Part shown: positions 43,928-52,338 of the stretch, in pieces
Position numbering within the stretch: position 1 is the stretch's first letter
Layout of the letters: each line of letters starts with the position of its first letter
From: Sphingobacterium sp. UBA5670
Lineage (GTDB): Bacteria; Bacteroidota; Bacteroidia; Sphingobacteriales; Sphingobacteriaceae
DNA length: 64,000 bases
Direction: 5' to 3'
Assembly: GCF_002420705.1 (NCBI RefSeq)
Contig: NZ_DIIM01000009.1
Location: 71,657 to 135,656 of the forward strand
Program-made: the position numbers and the translations under genes
The notes under the pieces: generated by a model
What the model was told of the DNA's origin: nothing
The model's database searches: none
What the model saw: the letters and a program-made list of their open reading frames with translations, nothing else

Positions 43928-44491
43928 TTATTTTGTATTCAAGTTCGTCATGGTTAGCTCGATGCCGATATTGACAAAACTTTGAATCATTTTAACAGAA
44001 TGCTCAATTAAAGCCGGTAGTTCAGCTTGTTCTTCTTTGTCAAAAGGGCCAAGGACATAGTCTACCTGCCTGCCTTTTGGGTAGTTATCTCCGATTCCAA
44101 AACGTAAACGGGGATACACCTGTCCGCCGCAGAGTTGTTCAATGGATTTAAGTCCGTTATGACCGGCACTGCTTCCTTTGGGTTTCATGCGTAACGAGCC
44201 AAATGGAATAGCCAGATCATCCACAATCACCAATACATTCTGAATTGGAACTTTACATTGTTGCATGTAATAGTTGACAGCCTTACCACTCAAGTTCATG
44301 TAAGTCGTGGGCTTAATCACGGTGACATTGTGCCCCCTTTGCTTAAATTCGCTATAATAAGCTAATTTTAGTAAGGAGAAACTGGCACCGGCCTGTTTAA
44401 CAAGCTCATCGGCAACCATAAAACCTATATTATGTCGTGTGTCGGCGTATTCACTGCCGATATTGCCTAATCCAACGATAAGATAATTCAT
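43928..44491 (-). CDS. pth: Peptidyl-tRNA hydrolase
   Basis: A 187-residue enzyme that releases peptides from peptidyl-tRNA lost by stalled ribosomes. YLIVGLGNIGSEYADTRHNIGFMV holds the catalytic His (RHN), TTYMNLSGKAV the tRNA/peptide site Asn, VIVDDLAIPFGSLRMKPKGSSAGHNGLKSI the catalytic Asp and a further conserved region. It lies downstream of rplY (125 bases) as in many bacteria. A TATTTTTG element 4 bases before the ATG (44496-44503) may serve as a -7 box and give a leaderless mRNA. Confidence 0.97.
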   Translation of the reverse strand: MNYLIVGLGNIGSEYADTRHNIGFMVADELVKQAGASFSLLKLAYYSEFKQRGHNVTVIKPTTYMNLSGKAVNYYMQQCKVPIQNVLVIVDDLAIPFGSLRMKPKGSSAGHNGLKSIEQLCGGQVYPRLRFGIGDNYPKGRQVDYVLGPFDKEEQAELPALIEHSVKMIQSFVNIGIELTMTNLNTK

Positions 44492-44560
44492 GACGCAAAA
44501 ATAGAAATTTTAATAAACAAAACCTTCATGATTTCGCAGACACCAACAGAAATGAAAGCA

Positions 44561-44588
44561 AAAAAAAAGCACCGAATTTCGGTGCTTT
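44561..44588 (-). terminator. Terminator of rplY
   Basis: The arms AAAGCACCGAA (44566-44576) and TTCGGTGCTTT (44578-44588) are followed on the minus strand by a T-run of eight. It lies 28 bases after the rplY stop codon and before pth. Confidence 0.88.
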
Positions 44589-44616
44589 CTGTAGTATTTT
44601 AAGAATCTTGTTCAGA

Positions 44617-45213
44617 TTATTTTTTACCACCTTTAGTTGCTTTAGCTGCTTCTTGTTCAGCTTGACGCAATGCACGAGACATGATTACTGATACAATTGT
44701 ATCATCAGCATTGTTCAATACTTTTGCGTTTTCCAATTGAATTTGACCTACGCGAACTGATTTACCAACTTCTAAAGATTCCATTGGTACAGCAATTTCT
44801 TGTGGTAAGTTTGCAGGTAATGCTTTTACGCGTAAATTACGTAATTTTTGAACTAATTTACCCCCCATTTTAACACCTGGAGAAGTTCCTGTTAATCTGA
44901 TAGGAATATTTAATGATACTTCTTTGTCATCAAATAATTCTAAAAAGTCAACGTGAGTAACTAAGTCAGTTAATGGGTGGAATTGTGCGTCTTGAACGAT
45001 AGCTCTTTTAGTTTGCCCCTCAATGTTTAATTCAACAATGATTACGTCTGCAGTGTAAAGAACTGGTTTCAAATCAGCTGCGGATACAGAAAGAGCTGTT
45101 TGCTCTGTACCACCGTAAAGTACTGCTGGTACTAAACCTTGGTAACGCAATTCTTTTGCATCTCTTTTCCCTACGTTCTGTCTTACAGAACCGCTAATAG
45201 CAATTGATTTCAT
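44617..45213 (-). CDS. rplY: 50S ribosomal protein L25 (general stress protein Ctc form)
   Basis: A 198-residue protein of the long Ctc form: an N-terminal 5S-rRNA-binding L25 domain (SGSVRQNVGKRDAKELRYQGLVPAVLYGG...) and a C-terminal TL5-type domain (IRLTGTSPGVKMGGKLVQKLRNLRVKALPANLPQEI). A Lys/Ala-rich end follows. It binds 5S rRNA in the large ribosomal subunit. It has its own strong promoter (45241-45271) and terminator; the prs gene upstream is a separate unit. Confidence 0.96.
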   Translation of the reverse strand: MKSIAISGSVRQNVGKRDAKELRYQGLVPAVLYGGTEQTALSVSAADLKPVLYTADVIIVELNIEGQTKRAIVQDAQFHPLTDLVTHVDFLELFDDKEVSLNIPIRLTGTSPGVKMGGKLVQKLRNLRVKALPANLPQEIAVPMESLEVGKSVRVGQIQLENAKVLNNADDTIVSVIMSRALRQAEQEAAKATKGGKK

Positions 45214-45240
45214 CTTTTAATTTTTTATAAATTTGAGGTG

Positions 45241-45271
45241 CAAAGATAATCTAATTTTTGATATTATCAAA
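45241..45271 (-). promoter_or_regulatory. Promoter of rplY
   Basis: TTTG (minus, 45268-45271), 19 bases, then TATCTTTG (45241-45248): an exact match to the Bacteroidota promoter consensus, 27 bases before the rplY start codon. Confidence 0.85.
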
Positions 45272-45631
45272 AAATACGATTGATATTAGCTCGGAAACAG
45301 GCACTTATTCAAGATCTTCGACTTTTCCATGTACATGATTAAACCCATTCAACTTTGCTTGTTTAACCTAATGTATGACCAAATTGATACCATTTCCTAG
45401 ATTAAAACCGAAATAAGATTCTTCTAGCAGGGAAATAACAGGGGGTTAACAGCGATTTAATCCTGTTACCCCCTTATAAATACCTTGTTAATCTAGGAAT
45501 TGATATGAATCAAGTGTTAACTTGTATACGGGCTAAAAAAGCTGCTCGCTTGTTGTTAAAAGATAGGGGGGCAAGCGGAATAGTGCTTTTAAAGGTTTGT
45601 CGCTTTTAAAAAAGGATAGGCTGGAGCCATA
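45272..45631. other. Unexplained non-coding stretch with nested inverted repeats
   Basis: Between the rplY promoter and the prs terminator lie about 360 bases without a known gene. They hold a perfect 12-bp inverted repeat, TTCCTAGATTAA (45394-45405) with TTAATCTAGGAA (45488-45499). Inside it is a hairpin of GGGGGTTAACAG (45441-45452) and CTGTTACCCCC (45463-45473). A TAACAGG copy at 45436 can pair with CCTGTTA instead. A plus-strand frame of 34 codons (45505-45609, starting MNQVL, with AGGAA five bases before the ATG) follows; it may be chance. Confidence 0.5.
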
Positions 45632-45632
45632 C

Positions 45633-45678
45633 AAAAAAGACTCTGGTCGTTCCGCAAAATGCGTCCCAGACCAGAGTC
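45633..45678 (-). terminator. Terminator of prs
   Basis: The 10-bp arms GACTCTGGTC (45639-45648) and GACCAGAGTC (45669-45678), with a second small stem inside, are followed on the minus strand by TTTTTT. It lies 28 bases after the prs stop codon. Confidence 0.9.
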
Positions 45679-45705
45679 CAATATTTAATAGCTAAAACAC
45701 AACGT

Positions 45706-46662
45706 TTATTCTACTTCAAATAAATCGGAGATAGAAGAGTGTTGATTTACGCTTTTGATAGCTTTTGCAAATAAATCAGCCGTTGATAATACTTTGATTT
45801 TGGTCGACTGTTTTGCTTTTTCTGGATCCAATTGAATGGTGTCTGTCACAATCATTTCAGATAAAACGGAGTTTTCAATCGTTTCGTAGGCTTTACCTGA
45901 CAACACAGCGTGTGTACAAACCGCTCTTACAGATCTTGCACCGTTTTCCATGATCAACGCTGCTGCTTTCGAAAGTGTACCAGCTGTATCACAGATATCA
46001 TCGATCAATACAACATCCTGATCCGTAACATCGCCAATAATAGACATGGATTCGATTTCGTTCGCACGTTTACGACGTTTGTCACAGATAATCACTTCCG
46101 CGTTGAAAAATTTAGCAAAAGTACGTGCTCTGTATGAACCGCCCATATCGGGAGAAGCAATCGTTAGATTCGGAAGTTTTAAGGATTTGATGTAAGGAAC
46201 AAAAATGATGGAGCCATCCAAATGGTCAACAGGGATATCGAAAAAACCTTGGATTTGTGCTGCATGCAGGTCCATGGTCATGATGCGGTGGATACCAGCG
46301 GCAGTCAATAGGTTGGCAATCATTTTTGCGCCAATAGCAACTCTTGGTTTGTCTTTTCGATCTTGTCTTGCGAAACCAAAGTAAGGGACTACTGCTGTAA
46401 TGTAATGCGCTGAAGCTCTCTTCGCTGCATCTGTCATTAACAATAATTCAAAAAGATTGTCGGTTGGTTGGTTGGTAGATTGGATGATGAATACATCGCT
46501 TCCGCGAACTGATTCATTGTAGAATGGTTGAATCTCACCGTCGCTAAAACGCGATAATGTTTTGTCTCCTAGTGGTTTCCCGTAAGATTGTGCGATTTTT
46601 TCGGCTAGTTCTGTAGTGCCAGAACCTGCAAATAGTTTAACCGTGTTGAATTGCAAAGGCAT
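45706..46662 (-). CDS. prs: Ribose-phosphate pyrophosphokinase (PRPP synthetase)
   Basis: A 318-residue enzyme that makes phosphoribosyl pyrophosphate from ribose-5-phosphate and ATP. It supplies pyrR/pyrB-linked pyrimidine and other nucleotide pathways. Segments are KPLGDKTLSRFSDGEIQ, GFARQDRKDKPRVAIGAKM (ATP/Mg site), MDLHAAQIQGFFDIPVD and the PRPP loop VVLIDDICDTAGTL. The length is normal for the class I enzyme. It is a single unit downstream of the two tRNA-Gln genes. Confidence 0.97.
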   Translation of the reverse strand: MPLQFNTVKLFAGSGTTELAEKIAQSYGKPLGDKTLSRFSDGEIQPFYNESVRGSDVFIIQSTNQPTDNLFELLLMTDAAKRASAHYITAVVPYFGFARQDRKDKPRVAIGAKMIANLLTAAGIHRIMTMDLHAAQIQGFFDIPVDHLDGSIIFVPYIKSLKLPNLTIASPDMGGSYRARTFAKFFNAEVIICDKRRKRANEIESMSIIGDVTDQDVVLIDDICDTAGTLSKAAALIMENGARSVRAVCTHAVLSGKAYETIENSVLSEMIVTDTIQLDPEKAKQSTKIKVLSTADLFAKAIKSVNQHSSISDLFEVE

Positions 46663-46743
46663 GGTTTTGTATATTTATGTTGGGTTATTGTATTGTCGTT
46701 TATTCAATATTTTATTCCCTTACTGTTTTTAAAGTTAAACATT

Positions 46744-46772
46744 AAAAAAAATGGATTGTTTTCACAATCCAT
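46744..46772 (-). terminator. Terminator of tRNA-Gln copy 1
   Basis: ATGGATTG (46751-46758) and CAATCCAT (46765-46772) form an 8-bp stem. On the minus strand seven T follow (46744-46750). It lies 19 bases after the 3' end of the tRNA. Confidence 0.8.
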
Positions 46773-46791
46773 ATACTCTTAACTTTAAAAG

Positions 46792-46862
46792 TTGTCCGAC
46801 CTGGATTCGAACCAAGACAAACAGAACCAAAAACTGTCGTACTACCCTTATACTATCGGACA
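46792..46862 (-). tRNA. tRNA-Gln (TTG), copy 1
   Basis: On the minus strand the 71-nt sequence folds as a tRNA: acceptor TGTCCGA/TCGGACA, T-arm with GGTTCGAATCC, and an anticodon loop TTTTGGT with anticodon TTG (Gln). The discriminator is A and no CCA is encoded. The loop-closing pair is T-T. It is identical to copy 2 at 47034-47104. It has its own promoter and terminator. Confidence 0.9.
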
Positions 46863-46908
46863 ATGTCTCTAAAAAGTTGACGTTTCCGTCTTTTTCTTTT
46901 TGACGACG

Positions 46909-46938
46909 CAAAGATAGAGATTTGTTTTAAAAATCAAA
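46909..46938 (-). promoter_or_regulatory. Promoter of tRNA-Gln copy 1
   Basis: TTTG (minus, 46935-46938), 18 bases, then TATCTTTG (46909-46916), close to the Bacteroidota consensus; 46 bases before the tRNA 5' end. Confidence 0.75.
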
Positions 46939-46997
46939 ATGCAAATTAAAAAAAATCTGAACCCTTTTATAAATAATAAGCCTTGCATATAACGCAG

Positions 46998-47023
46998 AAA
47001 AGGCTTGCAAATGCAAGCCTTTT
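46998..47023 (-). terminator. Terminator of tRNA-Gln copy 2
   Basis: The perfect 12-bp arms AAAAGGCTTGCA (46998-47009) and TGCAAGCCTTTT (47012-47023) lie 10 bases after the 3' end of the tRNA. The T-run on the minus strand is part of the second arm. Confidence 0.8.
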
Positions 47024-47033
47024 CTATTGTTTG

Positions 47034-47104
47034 TTGTCCGACCTGGATTCGAACCAAGACAAACAGAACCAAAAACTGTCGTACTACCCTTATACTATCG
47101 GACA
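47034..47104 (-). tRNA. tRNA-Gln (TTG), copy 2
   Basis: Identical over all 71 bases to copy 1, with the same anticodon TTG and no encoded CCA. The sequence spanning the two genes differs outside them, so the copies are separate units and not one recent tandem array. Promoter at 47157-47187, terminator at 46998-47023. Confidence 0.9.
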
Positions 47105-47156
47105 AACAATTCAAAAGTGTTTTCTATCGTAGTGATGTCGTTCACATTTGATGATG

Positions 47157-47187
47157 CAAATATACGGACTATTCTTATTTCTGCAAA
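47157..47187 (-). promoter_or_regulatory. Promoter of tRNA-Gln copy 2
   Basis: TTTG (minus, 47184-47187), exactly 19 bases, then TATATTTG (47157-47164): a full consensus match 53 bases before the tRNA 5' end. Confidence 0.8.
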
Positions 47188-47461
47188 TAAAAATGTGTTG
47201 TCAAGTGCATTGGGGCTGATTTTCAAAGAAATAATTTTTGTTTTTATCTAAAATGATGGATCTGGTTGCTGTTTTTCTTTCCGAATTTTTATTCCCAATA
47301 GACGAGGATGCGTATCATTCACCTGTAATATGCCTACTATCGCTAGGTCAGAAATGTTTTTTTAATTAAGATGTGTTAAAAAATCAGAATAAAGTTCATT
47401 TCTTATTAACTTATCCTTATTTTCGAGCCGTATTAATAATACTTTTTACAGTTATCATTTT

Positions 47462-50400
47462 ATGAACTATACTAAAATCAACAATCTTTTAGGATGGATA
47501 TGTGCGCTAATTGCAACTATAGCGTATGTCATGACTGCCGAACGATCGACGAGCTGGTGGGACTGTGGTGAGTTTATCGCTTCAGCCTTTAAGCTTCAAA
47601 TTGTGCACCAGCCAGGAGCACCGTTATTCTTAATGATTCAAAATATATTCTCCAACCTTGCCGGCGGGGATGTTACACGAATTGCATTCTGGATGAATGT
47701 AGGCTCGGCGGTATGTAGTGGCCTGACCATTTTGTTTTTGTTTTGGACAATTACGGCATTAGCAAAGAAAATCGTTGTAAAGGGTGTTGATGGATCATAT
47801 ACATCAACCGATTTAATTAAAATATTTGGTTCCGGTGCTGTAGGTGCCTTGGCCTATGCATTTACAGATACATTTTGGTTTTCTGCCGTGGAGTCTGAAG
47901 TTTACGCAATGTCTTCGTTGTGTACAGCGGTTGTATTTTGGGGAATTCTAAAATGGGAAAACCACGCCGATGAAGCGGGGGCAGACCGCTGGTTAATTTT
48001 TATCGCCTATGTGATGGGGCTTTCCATTGGAGTTCACTTACTGAACCTTCTGGTAATCCCGGCAATCGCTTTGGTTATCTATTTTAAACGTTCAAAAACG
48101 GTTACATCATCAGGGGCAATCAAAGCTTTCTTAATTGGTGTCGTTGTCTTGGCGCTGATCTTATGGGGTATCATTCAATATACTGTTAAAGCGGCGGCAT
48201 ACTTTGATCTGTTCTTTGTGAATAGTTTGGGCATGGGCTTCGGTACAGGCTTCAACCTATTTATGGTTTTGGCCATAGCCCTTTTTGTCTACGGTATCTG
48301 GTACTCGATCAAGAAGGTCAAACCGATGCTGAATCTGATCCTGATCAGTGCAGCATTTATCATTTTTGGTTATAGCTCTTTTGCCATGATCATGGTACGT
48401 GCCAAAGCAAATCCTACGTTAAATAACAGTGATCCCGATAATGCGTTCTCCTTTGTAAGTTATCTCGGACGTGAGCAATATGCAAGTGAGCCTCTTTTAA
48501 ACGGGCCTACATTTGATGCGCAGGTAGTTGATGCGGAGCCGACTTATACGTATAGAAAAGATAAGGATAAGTATACAAAAGTGGAGAACGGCATGGACTA
48601 TAAATATGATAAAACCATGTTTTTTCCGCGTGTTTACAGTTCTAGGGATCAGGGCCATATTGATTATTACCGTGATTATTTAAAAATACCTGACGGGCAG
48701 TCTCCGACGTTTGGTGATAATTTGAAGTTCTTTTTCAGTTATCAGATCGGACATATGTATGGCCGTTATTTCCTATGGAATTTTGCAGGCCGTCAGAATG
48801 ACCAACAAGGTCAAGGGTCGTTTACGGAAGGAAATTGGCAAGCGGGAATCAAACCGATTGACCAAATGCATAATGGTGGACAAAATGCAATTCCGGATTC
48901 ATTGAAGACTGATCCTTCGAATAACAAATATTATTTCTTGCCTTTGATTATTGGTTTAATCGGTGCATTTTGGCATTTTGGAAAGAGACAACGCGATGCG
49001 GGAATTGTGGGCTTGTTGTTTTTCTTTACAGGCTTAGCAATTGTATTGTATTTGAATCAAAGTCCGCTTCAACCCCGTGAGCGTGACTATGCATATGCAG
49101 GTTCATTTTATGCCTTCGCCATCTGGATCGGTTTAGGGGTATTTGCGATTGCAGATTACCTCAGTAAAAAGGTGGATGGTAAAGTGGCTGCAGGTGCTGC
49201 TACTGTAGCTTGTTTATTGGGGGCTCCAGTATTGCTGGGATTTCAAAACTGGGACGATCACGATCGCTCGGAGAAAACAACTGCACGTGATCTAGCCAAA
49301 AATTACTTAGCTTCTTGTGCGCCAAATGCCATCTTATTCACCTACGGTGATAACGATACCTATCCTTTGTGGTATGTACAGGAAGTTGAGAATTATCGTC
49401 CGGATGTACGTGTGGTGAACTTAAGCTTGTTGAGTTCGGACTGGTACATGCGTCAGATGAAACAGAAAGTGAATCAGGCGGACGGCTTACCGATCAATAT
49501 CGACGACGAAAAATTCAAAAAAGGTGTTCGTGAAGTCCTTTACTATCAGGATATGAAAGTACCGGGGCATGTGGATCTGGATCTGATTATGCAGATTTTA
49601 TTGTCCGACGATCAAAAGAACAAATTGGAGTTGAGAGGTGGTAAGTTCGAAAACTTCCTGCCAACGAAGAACTTTAGCCTTCCGGTGAATAAAGAATCTG
49701 TTCTGAAAAATAATGTCGTTCCTAAAGCTTGGCAAGAATCTATTGTCGATACAATGAGCTGGACCTACAATAGAAATTATATCTCTAGAGCTGAATTATC
49801 TATCTTAAACGTATTGTTGAATAACGATTGGAAACGTCCGATCTATTTTGCGGCAACCGTTCCAAATGACAATTACCTTGGCCTGGATAAATATTTAGTG
49901 CAAGAAGGTTTTGCATTGCGTTTAATGCCAATTGCTACGCCTGCTGGAGCCGAAGGTACATTGGTCGATACACAGTCTGCTTATAAAGATATTACAACAA
50001 AATATCAATGGGGCAATATGGCGCATGCTTCCTACCTGGATCCAGAATCTTATCGCATGATTACCATGATCACAAATACAGTGATGGGTGGTACGGCAAC
50101 ACAATTGATGATGGAAGGGCATAAGGATGAGGCCCGAAAAGTCGCTGTTGAAACTTATGAGAAAATGCCAAAACGTGTTTATTTGATGCGTGATATTTTA
50201 GGATATATTCCAATTGTTAATGTATTGTATGAAACTGGCGAAACCAAACGTGCGAATGAGATCGTAAACCGCAATTTGAAGTTTATGACACAGAATATGC
50301 GTTGGTATCAGGATATTGCTCAGACAAAGCCTGAGCTGGAGTATTCAAATATAGGTACTGCTCTACGTGCTTTGGGTGCTTATAAGAGTATCTTAGCTTC

Positions 50401-50476
50401 TACCTCGGAAAAACAATTGCTACAGCAAGTGACCGATTTAGAGAAATCATATAAACAACAGTATGGTGTTGAATAA
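47462..50476 (+). CDS. DUF2723/GT117 membrane protein, TMEM260-like protein O-mannosyltransferase family
   Basis: A 1004-residue protein. The N-terminal 550 residues hold about a dozen membrane helices, starting with GWICALIATIAYVMTAERSTSWWDCGEFIASAFKLQIVHQPGAPL, the DUF2723 hallmark with conserved Asp/Glu. The rest is a large extracytoplasmic domain (FTYGDNDTYPLWYVQEVE...) ending in a helical TPR-like part. The family is assigned to GT117, and its human relative TMEM260 O-mannosylates receptor domains. In Bacteroidota it may glycosylate exported proteins, but the substrate is unknown. It has its own large terminator (50506-50579). Confidence 0.9.
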   Translation: MNYTKINNLLGWICALIATIAYVMTAERSTSWWDCGEFIASAFKLQIVHQPGAPLFLMIQNIFSNLAGGDVTRIAFWMNVGSAVCSGLTILFLFWTITALAKKIVVKGVDGSYTSTDLIKIFGSGAVGALAYAFTDTFWFSAVESEVYAMSSLCTAVVFWGILKWENHADEAGADRWLIFIAYVMGLSIGVHLLNLLVIPAIALVIYFKRSKTVTSSGAIKAFLIGVVVLALILWGIIQYTVKAAAYFDLFFVNSLGMGFGTGFNLFMVLAIALFVYGIWYSIKKVKPMLNLILISAAFIIFGYSSFAMIMVRAKANPTLNNSDPDNAFSFVSYLGREQYASEPLLNGPTFDAQVVDAEPTYTYRKDKDKYTKVENGMDYKYDKTMFFPRVYSSRDQGHIDYYRDYLKIPDGQSPTFGDNLKFFFSYQIGHMYGRYFLWNFAGRQNDQQGQGSFTEGNWQAGIKPIDQMHNGGQNAIPDSLKTDPSNNKYYFLPLIIGLIGAFWHFGKRQRDAGIVGLLFFFTGLAIVLYLNQSPLQPRERDYAYAGSFYAFAIWIGLGVFAIADYLSKKVDGKVAAGAATVACLLGAPVLLGFQNWDDHDRSEKTTARDLAKNYLASCAPNAILFTYGDNDTYPLWYVQEVENYRPDVRVVNLSLLSSDWYMRQMKQKVNQADGLPINIDDEKFKKGVREVLYYQDMKVPGHVDLDLIMQILLSDDQKNKLELRGGKFENFLPTKNFSLPVNKESVLKNNVVPKAWQESIVDTMSWTYNRNYISRAELSILNVLLNNDWKRPIYFAATVPNDNYLGLDKYLVQEGFALRLMPIATPAGAEGTLVDTQSAYKDITTKYQWGNMAHASYLDPESYRMITMITNTVMGGTATQLMMEGHKDEARKVAVETYEKMPKRVYLMRDILGYIPIVNVLYETGETKRANEIVNRNLKFMTQNMRWYQDIAQTKPELEYSNIGTALRALGAYKSILASTSEKQLLQQVTDLEKSYKQQYGVE

Positions 50477-50505
50477 CAGTTAAAGACATTATTTTACTAT
50501 AAGAC

Positions 50506-50579
50506 GCTGCCCTTTGCTGCAGGCCTTCAAAAAAGAAATTTGTTTTTTGAAAGCGATGTAGGAAAGGGCAGCTTTTTTT
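50506..50579 (+). terminator. Terminator with an extended double-stem hairpin
   Basis: GCTGCCCTTT (50506-50515) pairs with AAAGGGCAGC (50563-50572), followed by T7. Inside, TTCAAAAAAG (50525-50534) can pair with the TTTTTTGAA region (50543-50551). The hairpin is unusually long for a simple terminator. It lies 29 bases after the GT117 stop. Confidence 0.85.
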
Positions 50580-50759
50580 GATTATTTTTTCTTAGCTTAA
50601 GGGCGTATAAACCAGCCTGAATTAGGATGAAATACCCCCGTATAAAAGCATACGTGCTTATGAAAACTATCTGCGGATTCTATAGGGCTTTTACAACCTC
50701 TGAAGGCAGCATGGATGCCCTAGGGCGGGGATGAAAATCGATACTTAATAAATAATTAT

Positions 50760-52163
50760 ATGCATATGAAGCGCCAATTAAAATTGTGGGATGCAGTTAT
50801 GCTGGTCATGGGATCAATGATCGGAAGCGGTATTTTTATTGTCTCGAGTGATATGATGCGGCAACTGGGGTCCGGATATTGGTTGGCGATAGTCTGGCTG
50901 TTGACAGCATTGGCTACTGTTGCGGCAGCAATATGTTATGGTGAATTGTCGTCCATGTATCCGAAGGCTGGCGGACAATATACCTATCTGACAGAAATAT
51001 TTGGCAAGCCAATCGGTTTTCTATATGGTTGGAGCTTGTTCACCGTTATTCAGACGGGGACTATCGCCGCAGTAGCTGTTGCTTTTGGTAAGTTTACCGC
51101 TTACCTCATACCGCAGTTGAATGACGCTGCCCCGCTGTTCCAGCGTGGAGAGTTTAAGATTACCTGGATACAGATCCTCGCTATGGGCGTTATTATACTG
51201 CTTACCTTTATCAATACAAGAGGGATAAAAAGCGGTAAAGCCGTTCAGTCTTTCTTTACTTCTGCAAAAATCATTGCCCTGATTTTATTGATTGTAGGTG
51301 GTTTGTTGTTGATTAAAGAAAATCACTTTTCGGAAAATATGGCGTACGGCTGGGATTCTTTTCAAAATTTAAAAGGTGAAGGTTGGTCGCAGATCTCTGG
51401 GGGAACATTGATGGGGGCATTGGCTGCAGCGATGGTCGGTTCGGTATTTAGCAGCGTGGCCTGGGAAAATGTAACGTTTGTTTCCGGCGAGATTGTCAAT
51501 CCGCAGCGTAATGTTGTTCGGGCATTGGTTATCGGCACGAGCCTGGTGATGTTGCTTTATATCAGTTGCAATTACATTTACCTGGCAGCTTTAAATCGAG
51601 AGGAGATTGCTTTCGCCGCCAATGATCGCGTTGCTATTGCAGCCGCTGAAAAAATGCTAGGACATAGCGGGACGATCGCTATGGCAATTCTGGTTATGAT
51701 CTCTACCTTTGGCTGTGTCAACGGACTTGCGCTTTCCGGAGCGCGTGTTTTTCAAACGATGGCAAAAGATGGCCTATTTCTGAAGCAAGCTATTCCCAAT
51801 AACAAATATGATGTACCTGCAAGATCATTATGGCTCCAGGGAATTTGGGCTTCCTTGCTTTGTCTAAGCGGGCAATACGGCAATTTACTTGATATGATAT
51901 CCTTCGTTATCGTCATATTCTATATGATTACTGTGCTTGGTGTTATTATGCAGCGTATCCGTAGACCGGATTTGGAACGTAGTTATAAGACTTTCCTATT
52001 TCCGGTAACACCTATATTGTACTTGCTGATCGGTACAGTATTTTGTGTATTATTGATTATTTATAAACCACAATACACCTGGCCTGGCTTTATTCTCGTG
52101 CTCATTGGGGTGCCGGTATACTTTTTTGCCCGGAATAATAAAAACACACAGGTAGACCAGTGA
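50760..52163 (+). CDS. Amino acid permease (APC superfamily)
   Basis: A 467-residue membrane transporter with 12 predicted helices. The start MKRQLKLWDAVMLVMGSMIGSGIFIVSSDM holds the unwound GSGIF substrate site of helix 1 of the APC fold. Helix 6 (SSVAWENVTFVSGEIVNPQRNVVRAL) is also typical. It probably imports or exchanges an amino acid across the inner membrane; specificity cannot be read. It is a single gene without a clear operon partner. The 283 bases before it hold the preceding terminator and no consensus promoter. Confidence 0.9.
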   Translation: MHMKRQLKLWDAVMLVMGSMIGSGIFIVSSDMMRQLGSGYWLAIVWLLTALATVAAAICYGELSSMYPKAGGQYTYLTEIFGKPIGFLYGWSLFTVIQTGTIAAVAVAFGKFTAYLIPQLNDAAPLFQRGEFKITWIQILAMGVIILLTFINTRGIKSGKAVQSFFTSAKIIALILLIVGGLLLIKENHFSENMAYGWDSFQNLKGEGWSQISGGTLMGALAAAMVGSVFSSVAWENVTFVSGEIVNPQRNVVRALVIGTSLVMLLYISCNYIYLAALNREEIAFAANDRVAIAAAEKMLGHSGTIAMAILVMISTFGCVNGLALSGARVFQTMAKDGLFLKQAIPNNKYDVPARSLWLQGIWASLLCLSGQYGNLLDMISFVIVIFYMITVLGVIMQRIRRPDLERSYKTFLFPVTPILYLLIGTVFCVLLIIYKPQYTWPGFILVLIGVPVYFFARNNKNTQVDQ

Positions 52164-52314
52164 TCAGGGGCTGTAAAATGTCAATTTTAAATAGGATGTC
52201 TGCAGATAAATAGGGGAAATGTACATTATTAAAATCAGATGACCGTAAGTGCAGGGAGCATGCGAATATTGAAATTAATTGCCCTTCATGGCTTTATTTT
52301 TGTTAAAAAAAGTG

Positions 52315-52322
52315 TAGCTTTG
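52315..52322 (+). promoter_or_regulatory. Candidate -7 element of pyrR
   Basis: TAGCTTTG fits TAnnTTTG and lies 16 bases before the pyrR start codon. The upstream TTTA at 52293-52296 is a weak -33 partner. Confidence 0.4.
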
Positions 52323-52338
52323 CTCAAACATTCCCATA

